Shown in pieces: positions 9,609 through 18,637 of a DNA stretch of 64,000 nt; positions within the stretch are counted from its first letter, which is position 1, and every line of letters begins with the position of its first letter. A program made the translations under genes and the position numbers. Source of the DNA: Symsagittifera roscoffensis (Eukaryota; Xenacoelomorpha; Acoela; Convolutidae); assembly GCF_963678635.1 (NCBI RefSeq), contig NC_087068.1, positions 18,541,872 to 18,605,871 on the forward strand. Reading direction: 5' to 3'. The notes below the pieces were generated by a model. The model did no database searches, was not told where the DNA came from, and was given only the letters and a program-made list of their open reading frames with translations.

Positions 9609-11864
9609 TTAGACCGGTACAGCGGGTCGATTATTGTAATCAACTAGTTGGAGTCTAGGATAAATTTTATCCTGATTTTCGTTTTCAGAATCCTCTTGTT
9701 GAGGTGCCTGAGGCCTATGATCAAGCTCAATATTTTGATCGTTCTCATTTTGAGCGAATATTGAAGTCACTATAGAAGTGAAAAGTATATTATAAGAGGC
9801 GGCTAACATAATTTTTCCGAAATGAAGAGTTCGGCCGGTTAGTTTGTGTATGTGTAATACTTTTATTACAAATACAAGAGCGTCGAGTATAAACTTGACG
9901 AAAAGGAAAGAGGCGAATATTATTCCGCATCTTTCTAAATAGTACTGTATTGTACTAAAAACACGAGTGTACTCGTTCTTCCAAAAATCAGGTGAGATAA
10001 GATAATCTAAGTATATGTTTTGTGTAGATCCGTATTGACTACTCGAGTCCGGATAGAAGTGTTTTCTTGCATTAAGAAAAGTTTGGGATACTTTTTGTAA
10101 AATTCCCTTCATTTCAGAGTGATCAGTAATCATGCTCCAAAATTTTTGCATTTGTGCATAAGTGTAAATAGAAGCATCATGACTAGATGCAAGAGAGTGT
10201 TTTACTTGCCGTTTAATTTCTTTCGGCTTAAACAGATCTGGACCTTTTACTCTAGTAATAGAGGGTGTGAGTTCGATCCAAGAATTATCGTTATCAACAT
10301 CTAGTTGATAAAGATTTAAATGTTTATCGGAGCAGTCTTGTTGATCTGCCGATTTAAAAGTTTGTCGAGTGATCGGGTCGACGAAATGAATTTTTTCGCG
10401 ATACATAATTGGTATCCGATTATAGCATGCATCCATTAATTGTAATGGAGAATAAAATTTTGGGCAGTGATAGAGCCAGGCAACATTGCCATTGGTCTCT
10501 AAAAACATAGACCTATTTCGGGTCAAAATGTAGCCGGCTAAACGCGGGCTTTCGATAGAGAGCATTAAAGTATTGAGAATCATGGAGCGTTCTAACTCAC
10601 ATTGATTCGTTAAAAGTGCCAATTCGGCAGTTCGAAGCATGTAAAAGCTTCGAAAAAGAATGTAATCTAGTTTTGTTCCTAGATGAGCTTCGTAGTCTAT
10701 TTGTCCCGGTGCAAAGGGATAATTTTCATCTTTTGCGTATTTTACGTAAGTCAAATTTGGTTCCGAATGAATAATTCCTGTATTAGCACTCGGGTTTATT
10801 TGTAAACCAGTATCCATATTAAAACCGTTTTGGTATGCTATGAACAATGATTCGTATTGGGTCGGGTAGACTATTTTTGGGTGTCCACATAAAGATTGTG
10901 GTTTATTTAGTATTTTTAGCATAAATTGTTGAGTGTCTCTACCTCGAGTATGGTGGTTGGATATTTTAGTAAAAGAGTCTTTTACAATATAATAATTTTC
11001 TTCATTTCGAATCATTTTTGCTTCGAATTTATTGAGAACCGAAAAAATGCAGTTTTCGGGCTCGTTCCAAGTATATGCAAAAGGGTCGAGTGATGTTGTT
11101 TCACATCCGTTTTCATATACAGGACAAGGTAATGGAATGTTTTGCCAGTTATTAACGGTGCCATCTTTTAGATTGACAGTTAAGGAAATATTTTGCATGT
11201 ATGATTCGAAAGTATCCAAATGGATCCAAGAACGATCGCTGCATTCGTTGTGGTATTCGCCATCAACTTTGCCTCTATTTGTATTTGTGACGATTTTTTC
11301 GTCGAAGCGAAAAGGAATATTTTTTGAGTATCCTAAGTTAACATATCCCCGTTCGGCGGCGTGTTTACAAGTATCAGGGGAAATGTGTATATCAGTTGTG
11401 ATTATATTTTGGCGAGCGTCTATTCCGCTTGAATCGAAAGAATCACAAAACCATCCGATAGATTGGTGTTTTATACGACACATTGTCGCGTTAATTTTTG
11501 TACTATAATGCCGTTGGTAAAGAGTAACCTCGGCTGTTGTAGTTTCGATATTTTCAGGTTGTATTTTGCAGGGAGCTACTTTATTAAGTGAGAACATTTT
11601 ATTCGATGTCATTAGTTGACAATCAAAATGCGCAATTTTTAGATCTTTTGCTGTATTAGCGTAGAGATTGTCCTCTGGATTAAAAGCGCAGATTTGTTGG
11701 GGAAATATTAAAAGAGCGTATATAGCTAACCATAAAAATTTCAATTTTTGGCGGCGGCGGAAAATAGAAATTATACTTACTCTCAGCAAATCATCGATTA
11801 TTTGGTCCGTTGATTGATTAAGGTCCATTATTTCGCCTTCTTCGAGATCGGTGATTTTAGACAT
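9609..11864 (-). CDS. Envelope-like membrane glycoprotein
   Basis: A 751-codon uninterrupted frame in the usual env position of a retrovirus-like element. Residues ~1-39 are an acidic then basic leader. Residues ~40-60 are a hydrophobic signal-type segment. A long cysteine-rich ectodomain follows, with candidate N-glycosylation sites near residues 125, 225, 370 and 450, and a motif around residue 260 combining DPFAYTW with a downstream cysteine. A basic KEIKR site near 547-551 could be a protease cleavage site. Hydrophobic spans at ~645-668 and ~683-705 would anchor it, leaving a short acidic tail. The layout fits a fusion or attachment glycoprotein; its viral source is not determined. It is probably made from a spliced mRNA. 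No disruption is visible. Confidence 0.75.
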   Translation of the reverse strand: MSKITDLEEGEIMDLNQSTDQIIDDLLRVSIISIFRRRQKLKFLWLAIYALLIFPQQICAFNPEDNLYANTAKDLKIAHFDCQLMTSNKMFSLNKVAPCKIQPENIETTTAEVTLYQRHYSTKINATMCRIKHQSIGWFCDSFDSSGIDARQNIITTDIHISPDTCKHAAERGYVNLGYSKNIPFRFDEKIVTNTNRGKVDGEYHNECSDRSWIHLDTFESYMQNISLTVNLKDGTVNNWQNIPLPCPVYENGCETTSLDPFAYTWNEPENCIFSVLNKFEAKMIRNEENYYIVKDSFTKISNHHTRGRDTQQFMLKILNKPQSLCGHPKIVYPTQYESLFIAYQNGFNMDTGLQINPSANTGIIHSEPNLTYVKYAKDENYPFAPGQIDYEAHLGTKLDYILFRSFYMLRTAELALLTNQCELERSMILNTLMLSIESPRLAGYILTRNRSMFLETNGNVAWLYHCPKFYSPLQLMDACYNRIPIMYREKIHFVDPITRQTFKSADQQDCSDKHLNLYQLDVDNDNSWIELTPSITRVKGPDLFKPKEIKRQVKHSLASSHDASIYTYAQMQKFWSMITDHSEMKGILQKVSQTFLNARKHFYPDSSSQYGSTQNIYLDYLISPDFWKNEYTRVFSTIQYYLERCGIIFASFLFVKFILDALVFVIKVLHIHKLTGRTLHFGKIMLAASYNILFTSIVTSIFAQNENDQNIELDHRPQAPQQEDSENENQDKIYPRLQLVDYNNRPAVPV

Positions 11865-11876
11865 TATTTTTGAAAT

Positions 11877-12083
11877 TTATTGATTTTTGCAATTGCTGAG
11901 AAGTATCAGAGGAAGGTTTTGGAGGTTGAGAAGTTTTTGAAAGAATGATTCTGGGCTTATTTTTGCTGGTTTATATAGATCAGATTCTGATAAAATTTGT
12001 TTGTTTAAGACAGGTTTTAGCAAAGCCGGCTGTTCAGTTATAATTGACATACTATACTGTGCCGTATTTGTTTTTACTGGCAC
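11877..12083 (-). CDS. Short open frame between pol and env
   Basis: A 68-codon frame ends 12 nt before the env start. It has no ATG at its 5' end (the first codon is GTG), so if real it would be a spliced exon, perhaps part of an env or accessory mRNA leader. Product not recognised. It may be chance. Confidence 0.2.
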   Translation of the reverse strand: MPVKTNTAQYSMSIITEQPALLKPVLNKQILSESDLYKPAKISPESFFQKLLNLQNLPLILLSNCKNQ

Positions 12084-12263
12084 GTGTCTACGGCCGTTGG
12101 GAGGGGGTTGGTTTGCAAGTTAGGACGGTAGTGATAAGCATGTTTGCTTCAACCATATGTTTTGAGTTTGCAAATAACCATATGTTCTCACCATTTGGTC
12201 AGAAATTAGTACTTTAGCAGAATCTTTCGTCTTGAATTTATTGACTACTAACTGATTGAAAAT
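12084..12263 (+). promoter_or_regulatory. Candidate promoter region of the antisense gene
   Basis: This 180-bp gap lies upstream of the plus-strand gene at 12264. It contains a repeated 'ACCATATGTT' motif (about 12155-12175) and a GC-rich 'CGGCCGTTGGGAGGGGG' block. I see no clear TATA box. Promoter role is inferred from position only. Confidence 0.25.
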
Positions 12264-12945
12264 ATGGCTACAAAAGATGATGCTGATAACTGGCTCAAGT
12301 ATCCAGAAAAATTAGAGCCTTTGAAAAGTATTCCGCTTTGGGATATAAGTAATGAGAGAAAGGAGGGGAGAAAAAAAATATTTGAATTTATGTATAATTC
12401 AGATCTCCTTATTTCAAGAGTAGAGTACCTACTATTCACTAACGGCAATTATTTGTTCGACGTTCCGCTTTTGCGGGAAGCCGAATGGTGGTCAGCCCAA
12501 ATAATAAAGTTCAATTTGGATAGGAATGCTGATATCATGTCCAATTGTTGGGAGGAAATTGACCAATTGTCCAGCGATTCAATAGAGTTGATCGGTCTGC
12601 TCCTTGGTGAGGATGTGAGTATACTTTTGAGTATTTGATTACAATTTCAATAATACAGTTATATTTTGACATAAATGTTTTTGTTTCGTTTAGAAACTAA
12701 TGTTTTTATTGTTGTTTTAGTTCTATAGAAGCATGTTCATGGAGAACGGACGAGAAAAGCTCGATATGCTAAAAAGGATTACAATGGCGTGGTGGCAACC
12801 CGAGCCGGTATTACAGATAGTAGCCAAAAGCAAGCAGTCAAGACAAAGTAGCGAAAAAGGGACTCTAGAATTATTGTGTGCTAATAAAATTATACATGAA
12901 ATAGCGAATAATTTTGAGTCAAAGTTGCCTTGGGGCGAAATTTAA
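12264..12945 (+). CDS. Antisense two-exon gene inside the retroelement
   Basis: I do not recognise the protein. It lies between pol and env on the strand opposite to both. Exon 1 is 12264-12614 (117 codons, ATG start). A GTGAGT donor at 12615 and a pyrimidine-rich TTGTTGTTTTAG acceptor ending at 12720 define a 106-nt phase-0 intron. Exon 2 is 12721-12945, giving about 191 residues in total. The unspliced frame would stop within the intron. An AATAAA poly(A) signal follows at 12951-12956, and the convergent pol frame ends at 12983. The protein is soluble, tryptophan-rich (eight W) and mixed-charge, with no signal peptide. The intron survives because the element's own genomic RNA is the opposite strand. 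It may be a captured host gene or an antisense regulatory gene. Confidence 0.65.
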
Positions 12946-12950
12946 AGAAA

Positions 12951-12956
12951 AATAAA
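12951..12956 (+). terminator. Poly(A) signal AATAAA of the antisense gene
   Basis: AATAAA begins five bases after the stop codon and is followed by T-rich sequence. Its placement right after the frame supports a real plus-strand transcript. Confidence 0.5.
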
Positions 12957-12982
12957 TTTATTTTTCTTATATCCATTTGTCT

Positions 12983-15900
12983 TTACTTTTTTCCAAATCT
13001 GGATATGAGACTAGATGGAATTGGATTTCCGAATTTTTGTGTGGGACGTTTAGTTCTTTTTGGCCTTTCTGAGCTGACTGCAGGAATAGGCGTATAGAGG
13101 CTATTTTCGTAGTAGTTTTCTGAATTATTTGGGGATTGAGCATAATTTGAAAATCCTGCTGAATTATTAGAAAGCTGATAAAAATTTTGGGGTGGTGAAA
13201 CATTAAACTGTGTTCTAATGTTCCGGTGGCTTTGCGAGCTACTTGGGCCTTCGAGTTCACTTAGTTCATTTAATATACGTTTTGGGTATGGCGTAGAACT
13301 AGTAATAGGCTGTATATCTGGATTGAATGATGTTGATTCGAATAAAGTCCTTAAGTTCATAGTTTCCTGTCCGGAATCAGAACTTTGTTTTGGCGACTTA
13401 TTTTGTTCAGATTCCCTAATTGTAGAATCGTGGTTTGTCATATGTTGATATCCATTAGATATCACTGGCCAATAGGAATAATTCGCGAATTCAGTCTTTT
13501 TTGGCTGATTAAAATTGTCTATTTGTCGATTTGTTAGATGATTATAAAAACCATCGGACATTGGATCGGTTGAATATTCAGTAACCAGTTTTGGCATTAT
13601 GTTTTCTTTTGGGAAGTATTCAACAATATGATTACGGTGTACTATTTTTTTCTCTGAGGTTGTGTCGTTTTCTATTTTATAGTTGACATCTGTTACTTGT
13701 TCAACTACAGTATATGGGCCAGATCTTAAATGTAGCAGCTTTTGGGACCTTAAAAGCGGTTTAGATCTATTTTCCAGTAATACTTTACTGCCAATTTTGA
13801 TTGGCTTACCTAGCTTATGTTGATTTCGAAAATAATGCGCTTGATTAGTGACGCGGCGGCAATGTATATAAGTATTGCTGTAAATTGTTTTAAAAAGATT
13901 CTCCCTTTTTAAAATTTCTGAGGATATTCGGTTTTGGAGTAATTTATCGATTTTCTCATTTTTTACTCTTTCTTCACTATGAACATGAGGTGAAAGGCCG
14001 GTGCAATATTCTGATATGCATCGTTTATCATTATCACGAAATAATCCTAGTTTTAGGCTTATTGGAATTTGTGGTTTAATGCCAAATACGATTTCGTATG
14101 GCGTATAACCAGTACTTGAATTGACGACGGTGTTGTGAGCAAAAGCAAATTTGTCTGTCAGTTCTGACCAATCAGAACCAGCATCATTTATAAAATGCCT
14201 GAAATATTGAGTTAAATGTTTATTTTGGACCTCAACTTTGCCGTTTGTCCATGGTGCGTATGTAGTTCTTGGTCTAAGTGTAATACCTAATTCAAATGAC
14301 CAATGAACGAAATCATTGCTTATAAAAGCACTTCCATTATCATGAATGATTTGTTGTGGAATGCCAAATGATGTGATATATTTTTCAAGGAGATTGATTG
14401 TTTCCTTTGAATCGGCGTGTTTGCAAGGATATACTTGTATATATCGAGAAAATGCGTCTACAACAACTAAACAATAGTTTTTGCCGTTACTCATTGGTCT
14501 GAGTGGACCTTTGTGGTCAATGTGAATTGTTTTCATTGGTGTTGTTTCTAGTTGACCCCATTGCTGTAAAGGAGCTTCATTTAAATCTTTTCTTTTTGGC
14601 TTGTTTTTTTGACAATCAAGACAATCGTGAAGAAGCATTTTTACCCATTTATAAAGTCCGGGCCAATAAAAGTATCTTTTAATACTTTCTAATGTTTTTG
14701 ATTCTCCGTGATGACCACTTAATGGATGACTATGGGCTAGCTTGAAACTGTTGAGAAATAATGATAGGGGCAAACATATTTTTAGGGTTTGTGAGCAATC
14801 ATCGTTATATTCATGAATACACAATAATTCATTTTGATTTTCAATGAACAGGAGATCAAACTGTCGAAGATAAGCTCTTATAGCTTTATCTTGATGTCGA
14901 TGAGGTTTGGTTTCTGGTTTTGTACCTCTTTTTACCCATTTTTTGACAGTTTCAATTACTTGATCTTTTAATTGTTCTTGGACAATTGTTTCTACGTCAA
15001 GAGCAGCAGTTTTTGCGAAATCTGTCAATTTAATGATTAAATCTAGTGAATCATTTTTTCCTTTTTCTGAGTGCAAGCTAATTGGTTCAATTAGCTTTGA
15101 TATTTTAGTTCTATTTTCAAAATCTTGTTTTGCCTGTTCAAACTCGTCAATTAGACTTTGTTCGACATTGCCCTCGCAAAGTTCTATCCACTCTTGGTTG
15201 TCAAGATCGTCATCCAGAGCGAAAAGTTCTTCAGGTATTTCTTCGTAAATATTTTGAGTTGACAATTTTTTTATTTGGTTGATTTGTTTGCCAAATTTAA
15301 AGAAATCTGTTATGTTCTGGATTGCGTTGCAAGATTCTTCATAGTAATCTGGTGCTTCTTCAATGCTGAAGTCACCTTTTTCACTTATATCTATAAGTTT
15401 CCTTTTCCCACCATGCAATTGAGCAATGATTGGATAGCAATCGTTGTGTGTTGTATTTTTGTCTTCTTTGTGAAGCACTGAATAATTTATTTGTTCTCCG
15501 GTGTCTAGAACAAATTTTATTTCATTTGGAATTGTTTTATGTTCAATTTGATATTTTTTAATATCAGCGATTGGAACATTTCGGCTTAAAAGGTCAGGGA
15601 AAGCTAAGTTTGTGCCTGGTGTGTAGATAATTTTTAGATTATGAAACTTAGTCAGCACAACCTGATATTTAAAAAATCGGTGTGAAAGTTGTCCTTTTCT
15701 GGACCATAACAATAAAATTGGTCGATGGTCACAATACAGATATATGGGGAATGGTGAACCTATAATATAGAATTCATATGTTTGAAGAGCAGATATAATA
15801 CCACACAGTTCACGATGCTGTGGTGACATTTTTTGTTCGGCTTTATCAAAAACCCTGGAGTTTGCGGATACAATTTTCTTTCCGTCTGGAAAGGCTTGGA

Positions 15901-18637
15901 TTAAAATACATCCAGTTCCTACATTTGAAGAGTCTGCGTGAATGTGAAATGGGTAATCTGTGTTTGGGATTGCATTAGCAATATCATGGCAAAATCTGTC
16001 TTTCAATTTCTGAAAAACGGCTTCATGACATGGTAGCCATTGAAATTTGTTTTCGGTGTTTGCAAGCTCGTATAGACATTTCGCATCTACATGAAAGTTA
16101 ATTATGTAAGTACTATAGAATCCCATTACTCCGAGAACACCCAGTACTTCAGTTTTAGATTCGGGTGATTTTAGGTTTTTTATATCATCTATGCGAGAAG
16201 CTATAGGAGAAAGACCTTCTTCCGATACTACGTGACCAAGGAACTTCACTTTTCGTAGGAAAAAAAATGTTTTATCGGGAGCTGCTTTAAGGTTTGCTTT
16301 ACGAAGCAAAGAGTGGTATTCTCTGATAGTATCAAACATTTCGTTTTTATTTTTACTCTGTAGAAGGGTATCGTCAATATATGTTATTGCCTTTTTTGTT
16401 TTTATAAGCGGACCGAAAGCGTATCTCATTAGTTTACTAAAGAAGTTTGGAAGTGGTTTTAAACCATAAAAACCGACTTGGTAAGTATATTGTCGTCCTC
16501 CGACAATAAAACTAGTAAGTTTTTGAGCTTCTTCAGTGAGAGGTACTTGGTGATAAGCGCATGATAAATCACTGCTTGTAAAATACGAGCCATTTATCCG
16601 AGTCATCAACACCTGTAAAGGTTCAAGTGGCCAGCTACAATTACTAGTATCGGTTATTGAGTTCAGGTACCGAGCATCTAATACTAGTTTTACGTAGTCC
16701 TTTTTAGGAAGTATTATAACAGGATTTACGAACCAGGAGTTCATGTCATCATTTTCGTTTAACTCGCGTATTATACCAGCTTGTATTAGCTCGTCCATTA
16801 ACTTGTCGAGTTTGTCTCGTAAATGGATGGGTATTTTGCTTGGTCGTTGCTTTTTGAATGTGGCATCTTTTTTAAGGGGTATATGGAACTTGTGTTTCGT
16901 TTTTCCAATATCGTACTTATGATGAGAATATACATCAATGTCTTGTATGATGATTTGGAGTAGATCGACAAACTCATCGTCCGATAGATCACTTTGTGTG
17001 AAATCAAACTCGGAAAGGAATTGAATAGTGCTATCAATTTTTTGCTGGTTGGATGTATAATGTTCGTCTGATTTAAATGTTTCGCTTACAATAAATTTGA
17101 TCAGTTGATCATTTTGTTCTTTGTTCCTACATTTTGGGAACTGGTCTCGAACGAGTGGTCTGCAAAGATTCTTTGCATCAGCCGAGAAATCGGTGGCTAG
17201 TTTGCCTTCGCTGTTACAGGCCTGAACTATATCAGAACCGATTTGTTCAAATATTTCTGATACACTTTCTGTATCGAATACTTCTAGCGCAGGCATGCTA
17301 TTGAGTTCCCAACCAGGTACATAGACATAAATTGTGATTCCAGAGAATCTGAACACGTCGACGATGATTTTAGAAACTTCTTTCCAATCCATTTTGTCTA
17401 GACCACAAGCAATTTTTGGCATTGCAATACAACGAATATTATTAGCAATCGCATGATGTTTCATTTCATCTAGTGCATAGTGAATGCTTTGATAGGTAGG
17501 TTTTTGGAAATATCTTTCCTTGGTGATCAGATTGTAAATTATCTGTCCGGAACTGGAATCTCGATAAACGATGATTTCGTTCACGCTGCTATTATTATAG
17601 CTACAAAAATCTCTCATTTTTGTATATCGTCGACAGACCATTTCGGCGAAGCCTTGGGTCATGGCTCTATCAGCAGAAATGCATTGGGCAATTGGCATGT
17701 TTGATTCGAATATGGATTGTTGTTGGAAATCGATGTATTTTATACAAGAATCATAAACTCGGCTTGTACATTCTTGTGTGGTGATTACAATTGTGTTCAA
17801 CATGAAACAACTGTCAAATTCTGAACTTTCGTTTAGAATAGTTGCTGTAAATTCATCGCAATCTTGGATTGCATATACTTTTTCTTCTCCTTGTATATCT
17901 GTTACTGCATATCCGAGTACGCCTTTATTTATGGTTACTGGGTGGTCTTGTTGATTTTCAATCAAAATCGGGAGTTTGTATTCAGTTTGAACACAAATGG
18001 TATTCATGAAAATTAAACCAGTTTTACACGTGTCTTTGTGAGGAAGAAATGTAGTTCCTTTTTTAAAATATGTTTCAGCTGTATGTTTATACAGATGCGA
18101 GGAGCGGTGTGAGATATATAGGGGATCTTCAAGTCGGATTGTTTCTATTTTAGAAACATTCGGATATTCCTTATCATTGTTTAGTAAGCCATATGAGATG
18201 ACACCATCTTCGGATTTTAGTTCAACAGCTGGGATATCAAAATAAAGGGCTTTAAGGAACAAATGACAGAAGTCGATTCCTAATAGATTAACAGTGCGTT
18301 CTTCTGTTATCCAGACTTTGTGGTTTGTTGGATACTTTCCGTCGGTATCAAAGCATGAAACGATTGATGTATGGCCAAGCATACGGATTTCAGATCCGTT
18401 GTAAGTTTTGGCTTTACTTTGGGATTTGAAAAGAGTAAGTTTTTGTCCAATTTTGTTTAATTCTCGATAAGTTGGTTCATTTATGATACTACAAGTTGAT
18501 CCTGGATCGACCATAAATTCAATTTCCAGTCCACTATTTTTATTTGTGTCTCCGGTGGCGAAATGATATAGATTGAGATAGATCCTTGCTTTTGGATTGC
18601 TATCTTCACTTGGCTTCGGAGACTTTAATAGTTTAAA
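12983..18637 (-). CDS. pol: Pol polyprotein with embedded macrodomain
   Basis: The frame from the internal methionine (18514) is 1843 codons and opens further upstream to the frameshift site at 18637. Residues below count from that methionine. Protease: DPGS at ~3-6. Macrodomain: ~240-400. Reverse transcriptase: ~540-780, with YIDD near 713. RNase H: ~855-980, with catalytic D in the HADSS context and D in CDHRP. Integrase: zinc-binding HHCC ~1262-1302, catalytic D near 1333, D near 1391 and E near 1428. GPY/F-like module: near residues 1600-1650, then a Pro/Asn/Ser-rich tail. It would be made as a Gag-Pol fusion by -1 frameshifting and cut by its own protease. No stop or frameshift is seen. 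The macrodomain is the anomaly. Confidence 0.93.
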   Translation of the reverse strand, partial: FKLLKSPKPSEDSNPKARIYLNLYHFATGDTNKNSGLEIEFMVDPGSTCSIINEPTYRELNKIGQKLTLFKSQSKAKTYNGSEIRMLGHTSIVSCFDTDGKYPTNHKVWITEERTVNLLGIDFCHLFLKALYFDIPAVELKSEDGVISYGLLNNDKEYPNVSKIETIRLEDPLYISHRSSHLYKHTAETYFKKGTTFLPHKDTCKTGLIFMNTICVQTEYKLPILIENQQDHPVTINKGVLGYAVTDIQGEEKVYAIQDCDEFTATILNESSEFDSCFMLNTIVITTQECTSRVYDSCIKYIDFQQQSIFESNMPIAQCISADRAMTQGFAEMVCRRYTKMRDFCSYNNSSVNEIIVYRDSSSGQIIYNLITKERYFQKPTYQSIHYALDEMKHHAIANNIRCIAMPKIACGLDKMDWKEVSKIIVDVFRFSGITIYVYVPGWELNSMPALEVFDTESVSEIFEQIGSDIVQACNSEGKLATDFSADAKNLCRPLVRDQFPKCRNKEQNDQLIKFIVSETFKSDEHYTSNQQKIDSTIQFLSEFDFTQSDLSDDEFVDLLQIIIQDIDVYSHHKYDIGKTKHKFHIPLKKDATFKKQRPSKIPIHLRDKLDKLMDELIQAGIIRELNENDDMNSWFVNPVIILPKKDYVKLVLDARYLNSITDTSNCSWPLEPLQVLMTRINGSYFTSSDLSCAYHQVPLTEEAQKLTSFIVGGRQYTYQVGFYGLKPLPNFFSKLMRYAFGPLIKTKKAITYIDDTLLQSKNKNEMFDTIREYHSLLRKANLKAAPDKTFFFLRKVKFLGHVVSEEGLSPIASRIDDIKNLKSPESKTEVLGVLGVMGFYSTYIINFHVDAKCLYELANTENKFQWLPCHEAVFQKLKDRFCHDIANAIPNTDYPFHIHADSSNVGTGCILIQAFPDGKKIVSANSRVFDKAEQKMSPQHRELCGIISALQTYEFYIIGSPFPIYLYCDHRPILLLWSRKGQLSHRFFKYQVVLTKFHNLKIIYTPGTNLAFPDLLSRNVPIADIKKYQIEHKTIPNEIKFVLDTGEQINYSVLHKEDKNTTHNDCYPIIAQLHGGKRKLIDISEKGDFSIEEAPDYYEESCNAIQNITDFFKFGKQINQIKKLSTQNIYEEIPEELFALDDDLDNQEWIELCEGNVEQSLIDEFEQAKQDFENRTKISKLIEPISLHSEKGKNDSLDLIIKLTDFAKTAALDVETIVQEQLKDQVIETVKKWVKRGTKPETKPHRHQDKAIRAYLRQFDLLFIENQNELLCIHEYNDDCSQTLKICLPLSLFLNSFKLAHSHPLSGHHGESKTLESIKRYFYWPGLYKWVKMLLHDCLDCQKNKPKRKDLNEAPLQQWGQLETTPMKTIHIDHKGPLRPMSNGKNYCLVVVDAFSRYIQVYPCKHADSKETINLLEKYITSFGIPQQIIHDNGSAFISNDFVHWSFELGITLRPRTTYAPWTNGKVEVQNKHLTQYFRHFINDAGSDWSELTDKFAFAHNTVVNSSTGYTPYEIVFGIKPQIPISLKLGLFRDNDKRCISEYCTGLSPHVHSEERVKNEKIDKLLQNRISSEILKRENLFKTIYSNTYIHCRRVTNQAHYFRNQHKLGKPIKIGSKVLLENRSKPLLRSQKLLHLRSGPYTVVEQVTDVNYKIENDTTSEKKIVHRNHIVEYFPKENIMPKLVTEYSTDPMSDGFYNHLTNRQIDNFNQPKKTEFANYSYWPVISNGYQHMTNHDSTIRESEQNKSPKQSSDSGQETMNLRTLFESTSFNPDIQPITSSTPYPKRILNELSELEGPSSSQSHRNIRTQFNVSPPQNFYQLSNNSAGFSNYAQSPNNSENYYENSLYTPIPAVSSERPKRTKRPTQKFGNPIPSSLISRFGKK
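17310..17800 (-). other. Macrodomain region of Pol (TARG1/OARD1-like)
   Basis: About 165 residues between protease and RT in the same frame. Visible family features in order: an alpha/beta start with 'PIAQCISADRAMTQGFAE' (the ADP-ribose-binding loop region, with a Gln-Gly pair where related proteins carry Lys/Ala-Gly); 'IIYNLITKERYFQKPTY' then a helix 'SIHYALDEMKHH'; 'IAMPKIACGLDKMDW' (the PxIxCGLD phosphate-loop region with its Asp); and a closing 'ITIYVY' strand. This order is characteristic of macrodomains of the OARD1/TARG1 type, which remove ADP-ribose from proteins. Whether this copy binds or cleaves ADP-ribose is inference. Between protease and RT some retroelements carry dUTPase; a macrodomain here is unusual to my knowledge. 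Confidence 0.8.

Noticed and set aside
11032-11508. 158-codon plus-strand frame opposite env
   Set aside because: It is antisense to well-supported env coding sequence with no splice or poly(A) signals, unlike the 12264-12945 gene.
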